Shown: positions 34,463 to 48,184, counted from the first letter of the stretch. The stretch is DNA of 64,000 bases from Daphnia carinata (GCF_022539665.2 NC_081337.1:2766679-2830678), one strand, 5' to 3'. The notes: generated by a model not told the origin, from the sequence alone. Numbers and translations are program-made.

Positions 34463-37226
34463 TCATTGGAAAAGAAGAATTTGAAAATGCCAATTCTGCC
34501 GTCGACTTGGAGGATTTGAAATGAAATGTTAATGGAATATGTTGCGGTGGGGGCGGCCTATGTCTTTCTGTTTTTCTTCATCAATGGCTGACGAGGATTG
34601 GTTGAAAAGAATTTTTCGTGCTGAGAATTTTTCAATCGAGTTGGGGGAGGATGCGGTGGAGGGGGGATTGTAAAAAAAAAAATTGTTTTTCAAAAGGCGC
34701 GCATTCAAACTGCGCAACACACACGTATACCTCATGCGGTGTGTGTCTATTCATCATCGCACACACGAATGTACTCGGTAGGCCTACTGGATGCCGATTG
34801 GTTAGTAGAGGGGGTTGTTAAGGGTTGCGCTCCCAATGATAGGCATCCTATCCCAATTTTTATATAGGCCTAACTTTGCAATTCGTTCCGGCCCAATTAA
34901 GGTCTTCGTCCTATAGGGTTGTGCCTTTTTTTTTCTCTATTTCTCAAAGGCTTCCCTTTTTTATTGGAAAAAAAAGTTTGCGGTTTAAAAGGGAGAAAAA
35001 AAAATATGGCCAAGAGAATGGGCGTGGCTTGTCTCATCATCAACTCCAATCAACAACGATAAACCTGACATCATAGTAGTAGTAGTCTGTTCATTTATTT
35101 ATGGAAAACTGCTGTCGAGTGTAATGGGAACGACGATACGTCTGCTACCCTCTTTGCCTTTTTTTTTCTCCCTTTAATTTCGCTCTTGTATATTTCCTTA
35201 ATTAGGCCCGCGCCTTATTTTTTTTTTCATCTCGTATGTCGTCGAGTCTCAGCGTGAGCGAGAAAGAAGAAAAGGAGGGGGCAAATAATGCAGCCCAGTA
35301 ATTGGTTTTAGATCGACGACTTTTGCTCGTACACTCTGCCATGTACCATCTGCGTGTGTGTGTGTGTGTGTGTGGATGTATAGATAATGAAAAGAGGTTC
35401 TCCCCTTCTCTTCGTTTTTCTTTATCCTAAAATTCTTCGTCAAATGACTTTTCCTATGCTCGCCAAAAGTCTTTTTCCTGTGCCGTAGGGGTGTGTTACG
35501 CAGCCTTGTTTCATTTCCTCGTGTTGACGTGTGCGCTTTGCTTCTCGTGGGAATCTTGAAAACTTGATGGCCTGGCGCTATTCGATCTGCATTTTAGTCT
35601 ACCCTTTAAAGAAAGACATTTTTAAAATTTTTATTTTCCTCTAGTCTTTTTTTTTCTTAAAAAAAAAAATCATTGAAATTTCCCCTGTGTGCTGAGCTCA
35701 CCTTTTCTCTATCTGCTATTGTAAATGTTCCAAAAAAGGGGGGAAACGAGTTTCTTCTATTGAAAGATCTCCCTCCCTATTCTCTTTTGAGTTGCATACG
35801 TGTCCACTGTGTACGAACCTGAAATCTTTGATGGAGAGCCGGTGGACATGCAGAAAAATGAAGGGGTTGTGTAGGGGATGGCAAAAACGAAGGGGATTGA
35901 CCGGTTTTTTTTTTTTTAGACCAGAAAAATAGGCTTTACTATAAAACAAAAAAATGGCGACGTAGAGTTTGATCCACACCCTTGTCAATCCTCATTCACA
36001 ACATGTTTTTTTGGGGAGGGAAAGGAAATAAAAATACATCTTTTTGTATAGCCAGCGAGCAACAGTATATTTCCCTCTTGTATTCAAAGAAACTGGTTTT
36101 TTGATAGAGAATCTGTCCATGACTATTCGCTACACTAAAGACCATTATCCATAGCGATCATGGAACTGGTATTTATTGTAAGCCATTTTTTTATTTCGCG
36201 TTTCTCAACCCGTAATCATCAAAATGTGTAACCGTCGTTTTTGATACAGCGCTCCTTTTTTAAAACATGCCATCAGTGTCCGATGAAGCCAAGCCCGAGC
36301 CGGACATTTTCTTAGCCGTGTTCTGTCCGTCTGTGTTTTTTTTGGTCATGTCGTAGCAAACACATAGACGCGCTTTCTATCAATTAGTTATTGGAGCGAT
36401 TGAACGTGTCGTGAAAATGACACGTTAGTTTTCAGTGCAGTGTGTTCTGGTGGATCGTGAAAATAAAATGGGCGAGTCATTGCGCAGGTTTGGGTGTGTC
36501 TGCGCTAAAAACCTTTCGTTGATGACGTGCGTTTCTTTAATCAGACCAGGTAAAAAAAAATGAGAACAATCATCGATAATCTGTTTTTCCCCCCGTGTTT
36601 TTTCTCTTGTTCAATTGCAGCATTCTCACCTGGAATATGACTTGCAATTCGTCTATTTGAGATCCTTTTTTTGTTTTTTGCTAGCTTGTGTACTGTTTTC
36701 TTCTAGACTTTGTTGAATAAAACCCTTTTTATTTCTTTTTTTTTTGCCACACACCTGCGTTGACTGCGTTTGCTACTAGAACATGGAGAAGAGCTAGTCT
36801 TGTTGTGTCGATCTATATTGAAACAAGTCATCAACAGATAAAATGAAAGCTTTTATCCTCGTCTGATATTTAAATAGGAGCGAGACGCAAGCACACAAAG
36901 AGTCGTAATAGAAAGCGGACAAGTTTCGGAAGAAAAAGACGCAAGGAGCTGTTGAATAATTCAAAACGCTTTTCCTTGTTTTCTAAAAGCGCACTTGCCT
37001 TTTTTTTTTCTCCCCAGTTTTTAAAACTCTTACAAGCGCATGATCATTTTTCGTTTTATTTAGCGCAATGAGGATGATTGTTACATTTGTTTTTATCCAA
37101 TCTTTTTTCGAGCTAGCAATCAACGGTGCGATTTTTTTTCCCCTCTTGTTCTTCAGTAAAAAAAACAAAAAACAAAATTGATCATATTCGCTGCTCAGCA
37201 TCGGAGCAAAAAGCTTTTGAAGTTTC

Positions 37227-37230
<4 letters not shown>

Positions 37231-37257
<27 letters not shown>
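37231..37257. repeat. (GA)n microsatellite
   Basis: About thirteen GA units. GAGAG is also the core of GAGA-factor sites in insects. Confidence 0.9.
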
Positions 37258-37260
<3 letters not shown>

Positions 37261-37388
37261 GGTTTCGAATTCGTTTCGTTTCGCTGAGTTTTCCAATATC
37301 TGGGCAACGGCGCGCCGCTGGGTGGATCCTCCCCGCCGGAAAAAGTAAAGTTTCTTCTTTGGCTCTCGTTTTTCTCTCTCCTCCATCC

Positions 37389-37391
<3 letters not shown>

Positions 37392-37427
<36 letters not shown>
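37392..37427. repeat. Long poly-T tract
   Basis: Thirty-six consecutive T, among the longest homopolymers in the window. Confidence 0.95.
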
Positions 37428-37428
<1 letters not shown>

Positions 37429-40011
37429 TTTGAAAGCTCCTCCTTCGAGAGCGATATCTACCCCGCGTTGATGGATAATTGCAAAAGGCAGCAACTATAG
37501 AAGGGGGAGGGAACGTCGAGTGAGCTAAAAGGAGAACTCTCGCTTGTTCTTCTTCTTCCATTCTCTTGTTTTTTTGTTTTTTTTCGAGCTCGTCGATCCC
37601 CTTTTATTTTTTTTAATCATCTGTTTTATAACCCGACCATCTTCACATGATATGAGCAAGGGCTTTCAGCGATCTCCTTGCGCGGATTGTTGGCACTAGC
37701 AGCCAATAAACAAAAACTCTTTTTTTTAATTCCTCATTTCGCTCTTGTTTTTCGTGATCGAAGAGAAGCGAAAGTCTTTGTGCAAGTAGTTTCGGAAATT
37801 GCGTTACGCGTCTTCTGATGATGAAAGATGTACGTAAAAAGCTCGTCGAGACATGTCGAAAGATGATGAGAAAACGAGAATTTGTTTTTTTCTTTTGAAT
37901 TGTAAAAAGGAAAATAGAAAACGTTTGATTGCTGCCGTTGATGAAACTTCTCCAATGCCGACGAATGAAAGGGTTCGTTATTTACACACAAAAAAAGGGA
38001 CTTTGAGTCTAACGAGCTCTTCTTTTTGAGTGATGTACCAATAAGGTTTTCGGATAAATCATTAGCCCCCCCCCGTCCCAAACGAAAAAACAAAATCGAT
38101 CGTTGTGCGAGTTGTCGATTCTTTTCTCCATTTGCAATCCGATCCTTTGAACAAAACGTATACCTAAAATCGATAATGTCCATCTCTGTTCTATGGACAT
38201 GACGTAACTCGCGTAGGGCTACGTGATGTCGCTTAAAATGATACATTTTCGGGGTTAATTTTGTACGGGAATCATCTGGCAATTCTATCCTAATGGGGAG
38301 CCTCAAATTGATTAGAAGGCCTACGTCTAGAGTTACGTGATTCTTTATGTACGTAGGTCTACACAGTTTGTTTTCTAATTGGCCTAGATATACAATGTCT
38401 TATGCTTATTAGATTAATCGAACGGTCAGGTTTGTCCCTTTTTTGTTGTTTCATATCGCGCCCATTTGAATATTATTCAGTCTCTTGATTAGTTTAACCG
38501 AAAGTAGAATGTCTTAAAAATCCCGTTATACAGTTGCAAAAGAACTTTGTGAGGTTTCATGCTGGTTTTATTAATTGCGTGGCCAGCGGCGGACTTTTCT
38601 TTTGTTTGTTGGCATCGCGAAAAAAAAAAAAGGAATAAAAGTTTCAGGATGATGGACGTTTGATTGTTGTAATAAACCTTTGCGTCGAGAGATCCCAGCG
38701 TATGTCAAAATAAAATCCGGCGTGCCGTGTGAGTCGATCGCGTTACACATCGTTCCAAAACTTTTTCATTTTTACGTCAGTTAAAAATGAAAATGGCGAA
38801 TCAAGTTTTAAAAAAAAAATTGCTGAATTGCGTCGAGACGGGCATAAATAATAACACGGGAAAATGTGCCGAGTAGGGCTGGAACGACCGCGTTCATTGG
38901 GAACGAAATACAATTTTTGGGTACGTGATTTAATGAGTGCATGCTTCAACTGGCGCCTGCTGCAAGAGACAAGTCGGCGAAGAATATCGTTTTGAAAGTA
39001 ATCAAGTCCTGCGAACTAAAGACGACTCGACGCTTTAAATTAAAAAACGAAAAAAAAAAAAAAAAAAAAAAATGGGCGTATATTCTTGGTCTGGCGTCGT
39101 CGCCGCTTTTTGCATTAACCCCATTATGACGGCGAGCTCCCAACGCTCCCTCTATTGTCTTCTATGTACTTCGTGTCTTGTGAATTCTAATCACATCACA
39201 CAGATGTGTCTGGCTTTTTCGGATTGAAATCAACTCTCTCGCGCGTTTCACTAATTCCTTGCACAAATGCCGTCCCTCCATAACCCGACCATGTAATGTA
39301 AAAAAAAAAAAAAAAAAGGATTTTTCGATTCACATATTGATAGCAGGCCTATCCATCGCGTCCACTTGTTTTTATCTAGGCCCATTGAATATCTCCTAAA
39401 TCGAATAAATAAGATTGGTTCAAGACTTACGGGAATTTGTAGACGATGCGTTGATCGAGTCCGAGAAGCAACCGAATACTGACACAAGTCAAGGAAATTA
39501 TTTTGTTTCCCTTCTTTCATTTTTTTTTTTTTTTTTTTTAATAAGATAAAGCCACATTTTTTTTTTTGCGTTTTTTTCTTTGGTCCATCCCCTTGTTTTT
39601 CCCTACAATATCGAGTGCATATGAACTGTGGCATATGTCATGACAAATAACTGTTTTGTCTCATCACAGCCGGACAAAAAAAAAATAATATTAATGACGA
39701 ACGTGTGTAACTCTTGACAAGACCCAAGGGTGGGATCAATGATCGGATAGCAGCAGCTAGACGGTCGTGTGTGTGTCATCTTGTCAGTTTCTGAAGAAAA
39801 AAATGGTGGGTCGTACGGGGTCAGGTGTGCCGTGTGGTAACTGTATCTTGTCATGTCGTAGGGGGAAAACCAAATCCAACAAAAATAAAATCTCGAGTTC
39901 TTTTTACCGCTAGCGACGTCTCTCAACGCGAAATTCATTAGGTCTACTGTCTTTTTATTTCCTTGTGTATATTTATTATGACACCACCCAACGAGAGTGT
40001 GTAAAAACATG

Positions 40012-40032
40012 GTAGTAGTAGTAGTAGTAGTA
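40012..40032. repeat. (TAG)n microsatellite
   Basis: Seven TAG units, read directly. Confidence 0.9.
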
Positions 40033-43000
40033 ACATAATAAATTAATTTAACCCTTTTTTTTGTTTTTCATTCCCGCTGTGTGGTTGTCTGAGGAGCGAA
40101 AGAACTCGGTTTCCGCTCAATAGGCTCGTACTCTGTAAACATAAAAACTTTGTCATTTGTTGTCTTCTTAAAAAAAAAAAAAAAAAAAAAAACCGTATAA
40201 TCACCGTTACATGTAGTAGAGCATCGTACAATTTTGACCTTCCCGGTGATGAATAACATCCCACGTACCGACCCTCTTCCTTTTCTTTGTTGATTGTTAT
40301 GATTCAGGCCTATGTAGTTTCTCTGATTCGTTTTGTTGTTGTTGTTAACGTTTGAAAAAGGATGCGTCAAATGTCTCATCTTGATTGAACCTTTGTTAAT
40401 TGCGTTTAATTATTTGCTTTTGGATCCGTGAATTTCTTGTCAATTTACATTAGCCACGCGAATGTAAAATTGCGAAACGGACAGGTAAATGAAAATTATA
40501 ATGACCAACTGCACTCGTCCAGCTCGAAGAAGACAACACATAAAGTAGACGTTTATTTGTTTTGTTTCATGTTTGACCCCAAAATTCTGACGGAGTCAAA
40601 GATGCACCAAACGACTTGCTGGCCGTGTGTGTTTGTCATTGTAACAAAGGGTCTCCCTACGTGCCACTCAAGTGTCACGTCTGTCCACCTAAAACCGTAT
40701 ATTTTTGAAAGTTCCGGGGGGTGGTCAGATTTGGGAATCTGGCATATGGTAGCGCGTAGCACAACATTTTTTTTACACGTCAAACATTGAAAATGACAAA
40801 TTTTTCTGCATCATATCACTTTTCTTCCATTTTTCTTGGTGGGGGGGGGGGTGTAATTACGTTAGACGGTCAAACGTTGAGAGGGTCGTTATCGTTTGCA
40901 AGGCCTATTGTTATGTTTACGTTGTGTCAGCGAGTGTATGTAGCGCGAAAACAAGAGACGCAACATTTGTCCGTTTTGTTCATCCACCGTCCGCCTTGTC
41001 GGATTCGGTTACTTAGTGACCGATCACCTAGCTTTAAAAAAAGAACGCCCTCTTCGCCATTCCCTCCCCTGTTGGCGCTTCATTTGCATGCGCGGACATG
41101 CCTAACCGTTGAGCCCACGGCGTGTATTATACATTGGCTATAATAATAGTAGAGGGGGAGAAATAGGTTTTGGCTATTCATCCCACACATCTTGAGGTAC
41201 ATCCATATGATATTTTTCGGCGCAACTTCTCGTATGTGTATTCAACAGCCCTGTGTTTAGTCCGATTGGTTTCCAGCGGATCAGACACGTCCTTTTGAAA
41301 TTCATAAAATCATTTCTCTTATTTCGAAAACTATTTCGAAAGCGTTTGCTTTCTTCGTTTCAACGGTTTTTTTCTTTTGCTTCTTCAACCGATTCTTCGT
41401 TATTCGCATTCAATTGATCGGCCTAACAAATGCCCTAGACAGTGCGACACTCGGGTCGAGCGGCCGGAGCTGGAACTAACTCCCTTTTTTTTTTTTTTCT
41501 CGAACCTTTTGTTTTTTGTTTTAAAAATTTGTACATCGCCCTCGCCGAGTGTTTTTGTTTATGAAATTAACTCTTTTCAATTTAATTCGTGCCGGAGAAA
41601 GGAAAGAGAAAAGTAGCTACCTGTGCGCTAATGAGTGTGGTGGATGCGTGCATGGAGAGGACGCCCATAGCTGCTGGGTTTTTTGTTTTGTTTTTTTTAT
41701 TATTTTATTTATTTTTTTTTGCTTTTCTATCGAGCCCGAAAACTTTTGCTGTCTATTCTTTTACGATGCGACTTTTGGGTGCTGAATAACGTTGGCACAA
41801 ACAATAACATCATCAGCAAACAGTAAAAACGGACTGCCTAGAACAACGTACATTTTACACCGCCGTTGTTTTCTCCCTTCATGAAAATCCAATTCATCCT
41901 CGCTTTACCGTAGCTTAATTTTGTTTGTTTGTTTTTTAAATAAGGAAAAATGAAAACGATCGATAACAGACACTCAGAGATTTGGTAACGGGTTGTCGGC
42001 TTTTTTTTTTTCAAAAATCAAGCAATCAAAATGAGATGTGCATGCGAGGTGATTAGGTAACGACAAAGTAGTCGGAAGAACAGGGAAAAATCGAAGTTTT
42101 GCAAAGGATTCCACACAACAAAGAAGACAGGAAACCCCCCCAAAACGATGTCCACTTATTGGCCTAACTTTTTTTTGTTTTGTTTTCCGAGGTAATTTTT
42201 TTTGGGGGGAAGAGGAATTGGTTTTCGTACAACTGGATGTAGTGCTAGATAGGCCGGCTAGGCGGCTGCGCAGTCCTGTTTGCGCGGCCCCCGTAGGCTT
42301 ATGGCGCCACCATTCGTTGGCCGTGCTAACTAAATGGCACCGACCGCTTTCTCGTCATTGATGTTGTGCGCCGTACGGCAACTAATCCGATCGGACTATT
42401 TTGTCTGTTATCATTGCGTCTTTTTACATGTTGTCTTTTTTTGTATGCAAATGTTCTTTTGTTATTTTGAAATCGAAATTCCTTTTTTCTTTATTTTCTT
42501 CATTGACTGGTAGATTGAAATAGGAGGGGGGGGGAGGATCATAACGAAAGGATGTATGGCAATGTCGATGATGGCCCATTGCCCCGTTGAGGTACGCTGA
42601 TGAGCGTTAAGGCAACGGTCTAAGGATTTTTGGTTCCCAGGCTCAGGCGATCTTTCGCACGGATAGCCGGTCGCTTGACGAAAGCAAAACCGGTTCTTCA
42701 GTTTTTTTGTTTTGTTTTCCATTTGGTCGTGACAAAAAGGTGACGGACGGTCCTTCCAACAAATAGCCGTTGGGGTTGTAAAAGCCGTTAGACTAACTCG
42801 AGGTTCATTTCAAAGAAAAATGGGGAATTACGAAAAATTTTTAATTGATCTACAAATTGATTTTTGATGCGCATTTTTTTTTTTTGTTTCATTTTCAAAC
42901 CGATTGAATGAACGATCCTGTAGAGAACGCAATCAATAGAATTGCTTGATGGAATGAGATTTGAATCCAGTGAACGAATGTTTTCCATATTCTCGAGATG

Positions 43001-45180
43001 GAACCAATAATTTTTTTTTTTTTTTCTCGAGTAGGACGTTCCATTCGGGGCGTGTTTGAGGGCCCTGAAGCGGAGCCGTGATGTTATTTTCATAGTTCAG
43101 AGTCAATGAGATTCAAATCCAATAGGATAATCATTTTTTGTTTTCCTCTTCGAAATGCTAAATGATATCTTTTTGAATCATTTCTTTTTCTTCAAGTCGT
43201 GGTTTGACACTCATTGGCCTCGAGCTGAGATTAAGGGGGGGTAATGTTGATTCTCGTTATTATTATTACGATTATTATTGTTTCTTTTTCGTCTTTTATG
43301 ATCATTTTAGTTTTTGTTTCTTGGCCGCTTGTTTTTGTTTTTTTTTCCCAGAAACATTCCAGTTGAATCTTCTTTCAATTTTTTTTTTTACTCCGTTATT
43401 TTCTTTTCTTGGGCCATGTCGACTTTTATATCGGTCATTATGTTATCATTATGGCGCTGCCGTTCCAGCAGCAGCAACAGCAGCCCAAATCAAAACATCT
43501 CTATGTGAAGAGAAGAAAGAACGAAATATTTTTCTTTATTCTTTTTTTTAAACTGATTTGAATTCTTTTTTATTTCATTTTCTTTTAATATTCGAATTGA
43601 TCGCCATTCTCAAGCCTTTTTTTCGAAATTCAAAAGACACAAAAAGACAATGAAATTGACAGTTAATATTTCTTCGAATAAAATATTGAAATCATTTCAA
43701 TTCGAATAACAAATCGAAAAAGGTGGATCGTTGCTATTCGAGCTATTAAACATTTTTGTCGTTATTACATTAATCCCCCCCCCCCAAAAAAAAAACAGGT
43801 CGAAAAAAAAAAAGAATTAAAAAGGTTACTCATTTTTCTACTTGCCTTTCTAAAAGGCATTTTTTGTTTTTCGGGTTTTGATTGTACATGTTAAAAATAC
43901 AGGGGGGGGGGGTCTTTGAAAGAGAGAAGAAAAGAGGCAAAAGCCTTTTAATTTGTGTTTGGCTGCAAATCTGCAATCTGTGTAGTGAAACCCACTATGA
44001 TGTTGTGGTTATTCAATCGTAATATCTATCATTTAAAAAAATTTTGCTCGAGGCCATTGTCTGTTGCTCGTCCTGTTATTATCTTTTCTCTTACTACACG
44101 AACTCGTCGTTTTCTTTCCCCATACACCGTGGGGGAGGTATCGAAAATGGCCCTTTTCAAATTGTGAGGCCTAGCAAGCGCGCAACACTTGAACGTTTAA
44201 AAGAAAAAAAAGAAAAAAAAAACCATTTTTCTTTTATCAGACGTGTGCGTTGTTGATATAGAAATTTGTTTCTTTCTTTTAAAAATAGAAAATTCGTTAT
44301 TTTTTGACTTGCTTCCATCGCCTAAAGGGCTTCGGTTCATTCATCCAGGTATAGATTTTATAAATACCTACGAGCGGCGAGAAAGCGATTTTTTTCTTTC
44401 AGGCACACACACACACACAGACACAGGTAGACATCCATCATCGGAATGGGTGGGCTTATCATTCCACGTGCCGATCTGTCACGTCCCGCACGCGGCTTCA
44501 CGTTGAAGATTGAAGGGAAGGGGGGTATGTTTGTTTGCATTTGGATCTTCACCTGGAATAATTGTGTGGCCATCAAAACAATTTGGCCTCCTTTCTTTTT
44601 TATTTCTTTTCGAAGGTGGGGGGGGGGAATCATATTTTTAGACGTAGCGAAAAAAAAAATATTGCCGTTAGTGTTTTGCGTGTAGGCATTTAATTTCGTT
44701 TTACATCTCATTTCGGTTAATTGTCTATTCAACAAGTGATCAGCAAGTAGTAAATCAAAAAGAGAGAAGGAGGATATGTCGCCCTTTGTTCTTTCGCTTC
44801 GCTATCGTCTTGTTGTGCGTGGGATGCTGCGAGGCGCTAGTTGCGTGAAGACGCACGACGGAAAAAGAACTTTATATTTTTTTATGCTTTCTTTTTTCTA
44901 TTCGTCTATTGTTTTGCCTTTTTTTTTTATTATTCCTCTTTGCGTTCGTTCATCTTTTTCTGCCTAATCCCCGTCTTCCACCTCTTCGGTAGCCTTGGGA
45001 GATTTTTTTTTTCTCCCCTTTTTTCTTGTCTTCTATCGCTCCGAGGTATCGGCAGCGGCACAGGCCGTAATATTAAATTTTTTTGAAAACGAAAAAGAAA
45101 AAAAAAAAAAAAAGGGACAAGGGGTCGTGAGCGCCTCGTTCGGTCCGCATGAGATACGGCTGAGCTTGGCCATCCGATGG

Positions 45181-45193
45181 CCGCCAGAGGGTG
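45181..45193 (+). promoter_or_regulatory. CTCF-like site upstream of gene 2
   Basis: CCGCCAGAGGGTG matches the CTCF core fairly well. It lies about 0.9 kb before the first coding exon of gene 2, in a GC-rich patch. Binding is inferred. Confidence 0.35.
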
Positions 45194-45522
45194 TTGCTAG
45201 CGGCGGCGTCTGTTTGGCATTGCTATGCCGCCTCCCACATTACGTCTTTTCAAATTTTATTTGAAATGTTTTTTTTTAAATGAAGAAGGGATGAAAAAAA
45301 AGGTCCGATTCGATTTTTAATGAAATTTGCTTATTTGCGTGGTTTTGAATTCCCGCGTTTTGAAGCGAGCAGCGCCAATTTTAAAAAACAAAACTCGACA
45401 TCCTCTGCCGTTCGTTTTACATAACAATACGAAAGAAAAAAAAAAGAAACAACGCTGTAAAAAAAAAAAGGTTGAATACGAAGAGAAAGAAGAATCTGCT
45501 AAGAAAATGAGTAGTGGAACAC

Positions 45523-45618
45523 GAAGAGAAAAAAAGGAAAGAGGGAGGAGGAAGAAAGGAAGAAGAAAGAGAAGAAGAAATAAAGAAAGAAGGAAAAAAA
45601 AAGAAAGGGGAGGAAAAG
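45523..45618 (+). repeat. 96-base polypurine tract
   Basis: Every base is A or G except one T at 45581. It directly abuts the GC-rich promoter-like block of gene 2. Such tracts can form triplex DNA and often lie next to promoters. Confidence 0.85.
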
Positions 45619-45624
45619 GCTGAG

Positions 45625-46080
45625 CTGCTGGCGCATGCGCCCCGTAGACCGGCCGAGAGCGCGCGCGGACCACCAGTCGGTCATCTGGTACTGGCCGCAC
45701 CTTGTGGTGTTGTGGCTGCTGCGCTTGTTTACTTTTTGTTTTGTTTTTGGGAGGGTCTCTATCTGTTTTATCTATTTACGTTTCATTCTTGTTGTCGTTC
45801 GTGATTTTTTTTATTTTTTTTTATTTTTTTTTGCTGTACGGAGCGAAGACCCACCCCGTCCGTAAACGCATTGGCCGTGTCGCTTGTGCGGGAATTTGTG
45901 GCAGTGCGCGTCGGTGCGTCGTGTCGCCGTGTTTGTTTTCTCTTGACTTGTTGACAAGTGCATTTTTGAAAAAAAAAAAAAAAAAAAAGGAAGAAAGAAA
46001 CGAAGAAGAAAACGTTTCTTACGGAATTTTTTGAACGTGCGTGAACTGTTCTGCGTGTTATTTCAAGTCCCGGCAGGGCA
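45625..46080 (+). promoter_or_regulatory. Probable promoter and 5'UTR of gene 2
   Basis: A GC-rich, CpG-containing block (about 45625-45730, including GCGCATGCGC and GAGCGCGCGCGG) follows a polypurine tract and precedes the first coding exon by about 350 bases. No TATA box at a fitting distance was seen. CCGGCAG at 46070-46076, just before the ATG, could be an acceptor, so the coding exon may be internal with a separate 5' exon. Confidence 0.4.
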
Positions 46081-46266
46081 ATGCAGTTGCCACGCGAAGT
46101 GTCAACTCAGCCGGACGAGCTGCTTTTGCAAACGTCTCAACTGATCCGCTCATCGGGTGGCTCGACCGACGGCGGTCACCCACCGACGTCTGCCATGCAT
46201 CAAATTAGTCCCAAAATCGAATCGACTGACTCTAATTATAACAATAACAACAATGGACATTCTGAG
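46081..46266 (+). CDS. Gene 2 (rotund-family paralogue, datilografo-like): N-terminal coding exon
   Basis: ATG at 46081 opens a 62-residue frame that ends at the donor CTGAG|GTTAGT (46266/46267) in phase 0. The sequence starts MQLPREVSTQPDELLLQTSQ, contains a short leucine-rich stretch, and ends in an Asn run (NNNNNG) followed by HSE. Its composition is coding-like, and codon use is balanced, unlike surrounding repeats. The phase fits the exon at 50349. No domain is recognised in this part. The membership in gene 2 rests on strand, phase compatibility and the absence of any stop or other gene between this exon and the Gln/Ser-rich and zinc-finger exons; no single stretch of homology proves it. 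Confidence 0.65.
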
Positions 46267-46781
46267 GTTAGTTTTTTTTTTTTTTTTTTTCAAAAAATTG
46301 CATTTCAAATTTCGGGACGATTGCCGAACAGGGGGGGCGGCAGATCGCAGTGTTGGAGTCAGTTTCGTCCGTCGAACTCACCTCACGCTGCGAAAGAGCG
46401 CGTGCGTCGATGTAATTTCTTTCTTTCTTTCTTTTTTTTTTTTTTGTGCGTGAAAATCAAAAATGGTTTTGACCTCGCATAGACGCGCCATTTTTACGCC
46501 AAATGAAAAACAACACCCTTTTCTTTTATTTTTCGGAAGTTATATATATATATATATACAAGGCGAAATAATTGAACAATGTTCTTTTTTTTTTCGGGTT
46601 TTCCACACTCAAACTCTCTCTCTGTGTGTGACTTGGCTAAAAAAATAAATTCTTTACAAGAGAGAAGAAAAAAAAAAAAATGAATAGAGAAAATCTTTTT
46701 TTGGTAACGCTGTGTGGCTCGGAGCATCGTCATGGCCTCCTACCAAGAAAATACACCAGCCCTTTTTTTTTTTTTTTTTCT

Positions 46782-46784
<3 letters not shown>

Positions 46785-46816
<32 letters not shown>
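46785..46816. repeat. Long poly-T tract
   Basis: Thirty-two consecutive T, closely following a second T run (about 46763-46779). Confidence 0.93.
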
Positions 46817-48170
46817 CTTTCTTTGTGCCGCCCATCTTCATTATTCAACACAACAATCCCAAGTTGAGAAAGTGTTGCGTCTCTCTTTCTTGACAACGAA
46901 AAATGGCCTCTTTTTTTCTTCTTATTGTTTGCCGGGAAAGAATTATGAATTTTTTTTTTTTTTTGTTCTTTTTTTTGAAATTTTTTTTTTTTTTTTGACG
47001 TTTGATTCTGAAGGAAAATGCTTTTGTTTCTCATCTCTTGAAATCGAGGCGCGCACTTTGATGATGTGTCTCCTTGTATACATTTTAAAAAAAATTTTTT
47101 ACAGCCGAAAATTGTGTTGTTGTCCCGACTTCGTTCGTTTTTGTTTACGACCAAAACGGCAGACGGCCACCATAAAAAAAAAGGCAACATCAAATCTTTG
47201 TCACCTCACCAATCCGAATTTCGTTTATTTATTTATTTTTTTTCTGCGCGTGAATTTAAAGATTTTCAGAATTGAGGGGAATAAAAAAAAAATGTCTTGA
47301 TATCGTTTAAAGACAAACGTTCAAACGTCTTGAGCCCGTGGGAAAATTGTCAAGTCATTTGTTTTTCATCGAAGGGGGTTGGTCCCGCGTTATTCAATTC
47401 TTTTTTTCTTCTTCATCTGTTCATTTTAAAATTTGGAAAGATAAATGGAGAGGTGTTAAACCGAATAGAGTTGTGTTTGGTTGTTCAACTGTTTGGTGGC
47501 CAGATGACACGTAACCTCATTGTGGAGTACCGGTGGAGAGATAACATCTTTCTTTTTTTCTGCGGTGTCAACTCGTAACACATTGGAAATCTTAAACACA
47601 CGCGCCGAGCACGTTCCTTCACCCTTTTTTTTTTATTATTTCTTTTATTTATCGTTTTTTTTTTTTACCGACAAATTATTTTCTTGCTGGACAAGTTTTT
47701 TTTTTTTTTTTGTAGTCTGTTTCCATCTGGTGTCAGTGCAGATGTCAACAAGCCGCCATACAAAAAAGAACCTCACTCGTTTTTTTTTTCTATTTCTCTT
47801 TTTAATATGTTTTTTTTTTTTTTTTTTAACACGAAAGACATTCCCGCCTCTTTTTTTTTAAAGACCATTTTTCAAGTTATCTTATTTTTGCGGTGAAAAA
47901 TCAAGAGCTTTGTTTCAATGTGTCGCTTTTTATCTGATCGAACCGACCTCTTGACAGGCCGCAATTCGTTTTATCTCTTGTTACCGTTTTCATTTTATTT
48001 TTATTTTTTTTTGGACTTTTAGCTGTGTGATATTTCAGACCGGCTGCCACTTCTTGTTTTGGACACACTGTCCACCACCACCGGTTGATTAATAATAAAA
48101 AAAAAAAAAAAAAAAAGGGAAACGTGTCAATCGCTAGTTTTTGAATGGCTATCGCAACGTGGCACAGCAC

Positions 48171-48184
48171 GCCAGTAGAGGGGG
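48171..48184 (+). promoter_or_regulatory. CTCF-like site in gene 2 intron
   Basis: GCCAGTAGAGGGGG matches the CTCF core (CCAGYAGRGGG). It overlaps a 16-base word that also occurs at 34804-34819. Confidence 0.35.

Larger units (their letters stand above)
34463..45180. other. Intergenic DNA, no gene recognised
   Basis: Long non-coding stretch with poly-A/T runs, (GT)n at 35352-35374, (GA)13 at 37231-37257, T36 at 37392-37427, (TAG)7 at 40012-40032 and (TTA)n near 43258. The ORFs of up to about 190 residues at 36983-37561 and 37734-38306 (-) are mostly Lys/Arg/Ser translations of repeats, without domains. It may be the first intron of gene 2 if the 28 kb exons belong to it. Confidence 0.4.

Noticed and set aside
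36983-38306. Minus-strand ORFs of about 190 residues
   Set aside because: Long Lys and Ser-Leu runs are translations of poly-T and (GA)n repeats; the remainder has no domain.
42594-42625. CTGATGAG followed by a short stem-like CGTTAAGGCAACG, reminiscent of a hammerhead ribozyme core
   Set aside because: The required GAAA after stem II is missing and no flanking stems I/III could be paired.
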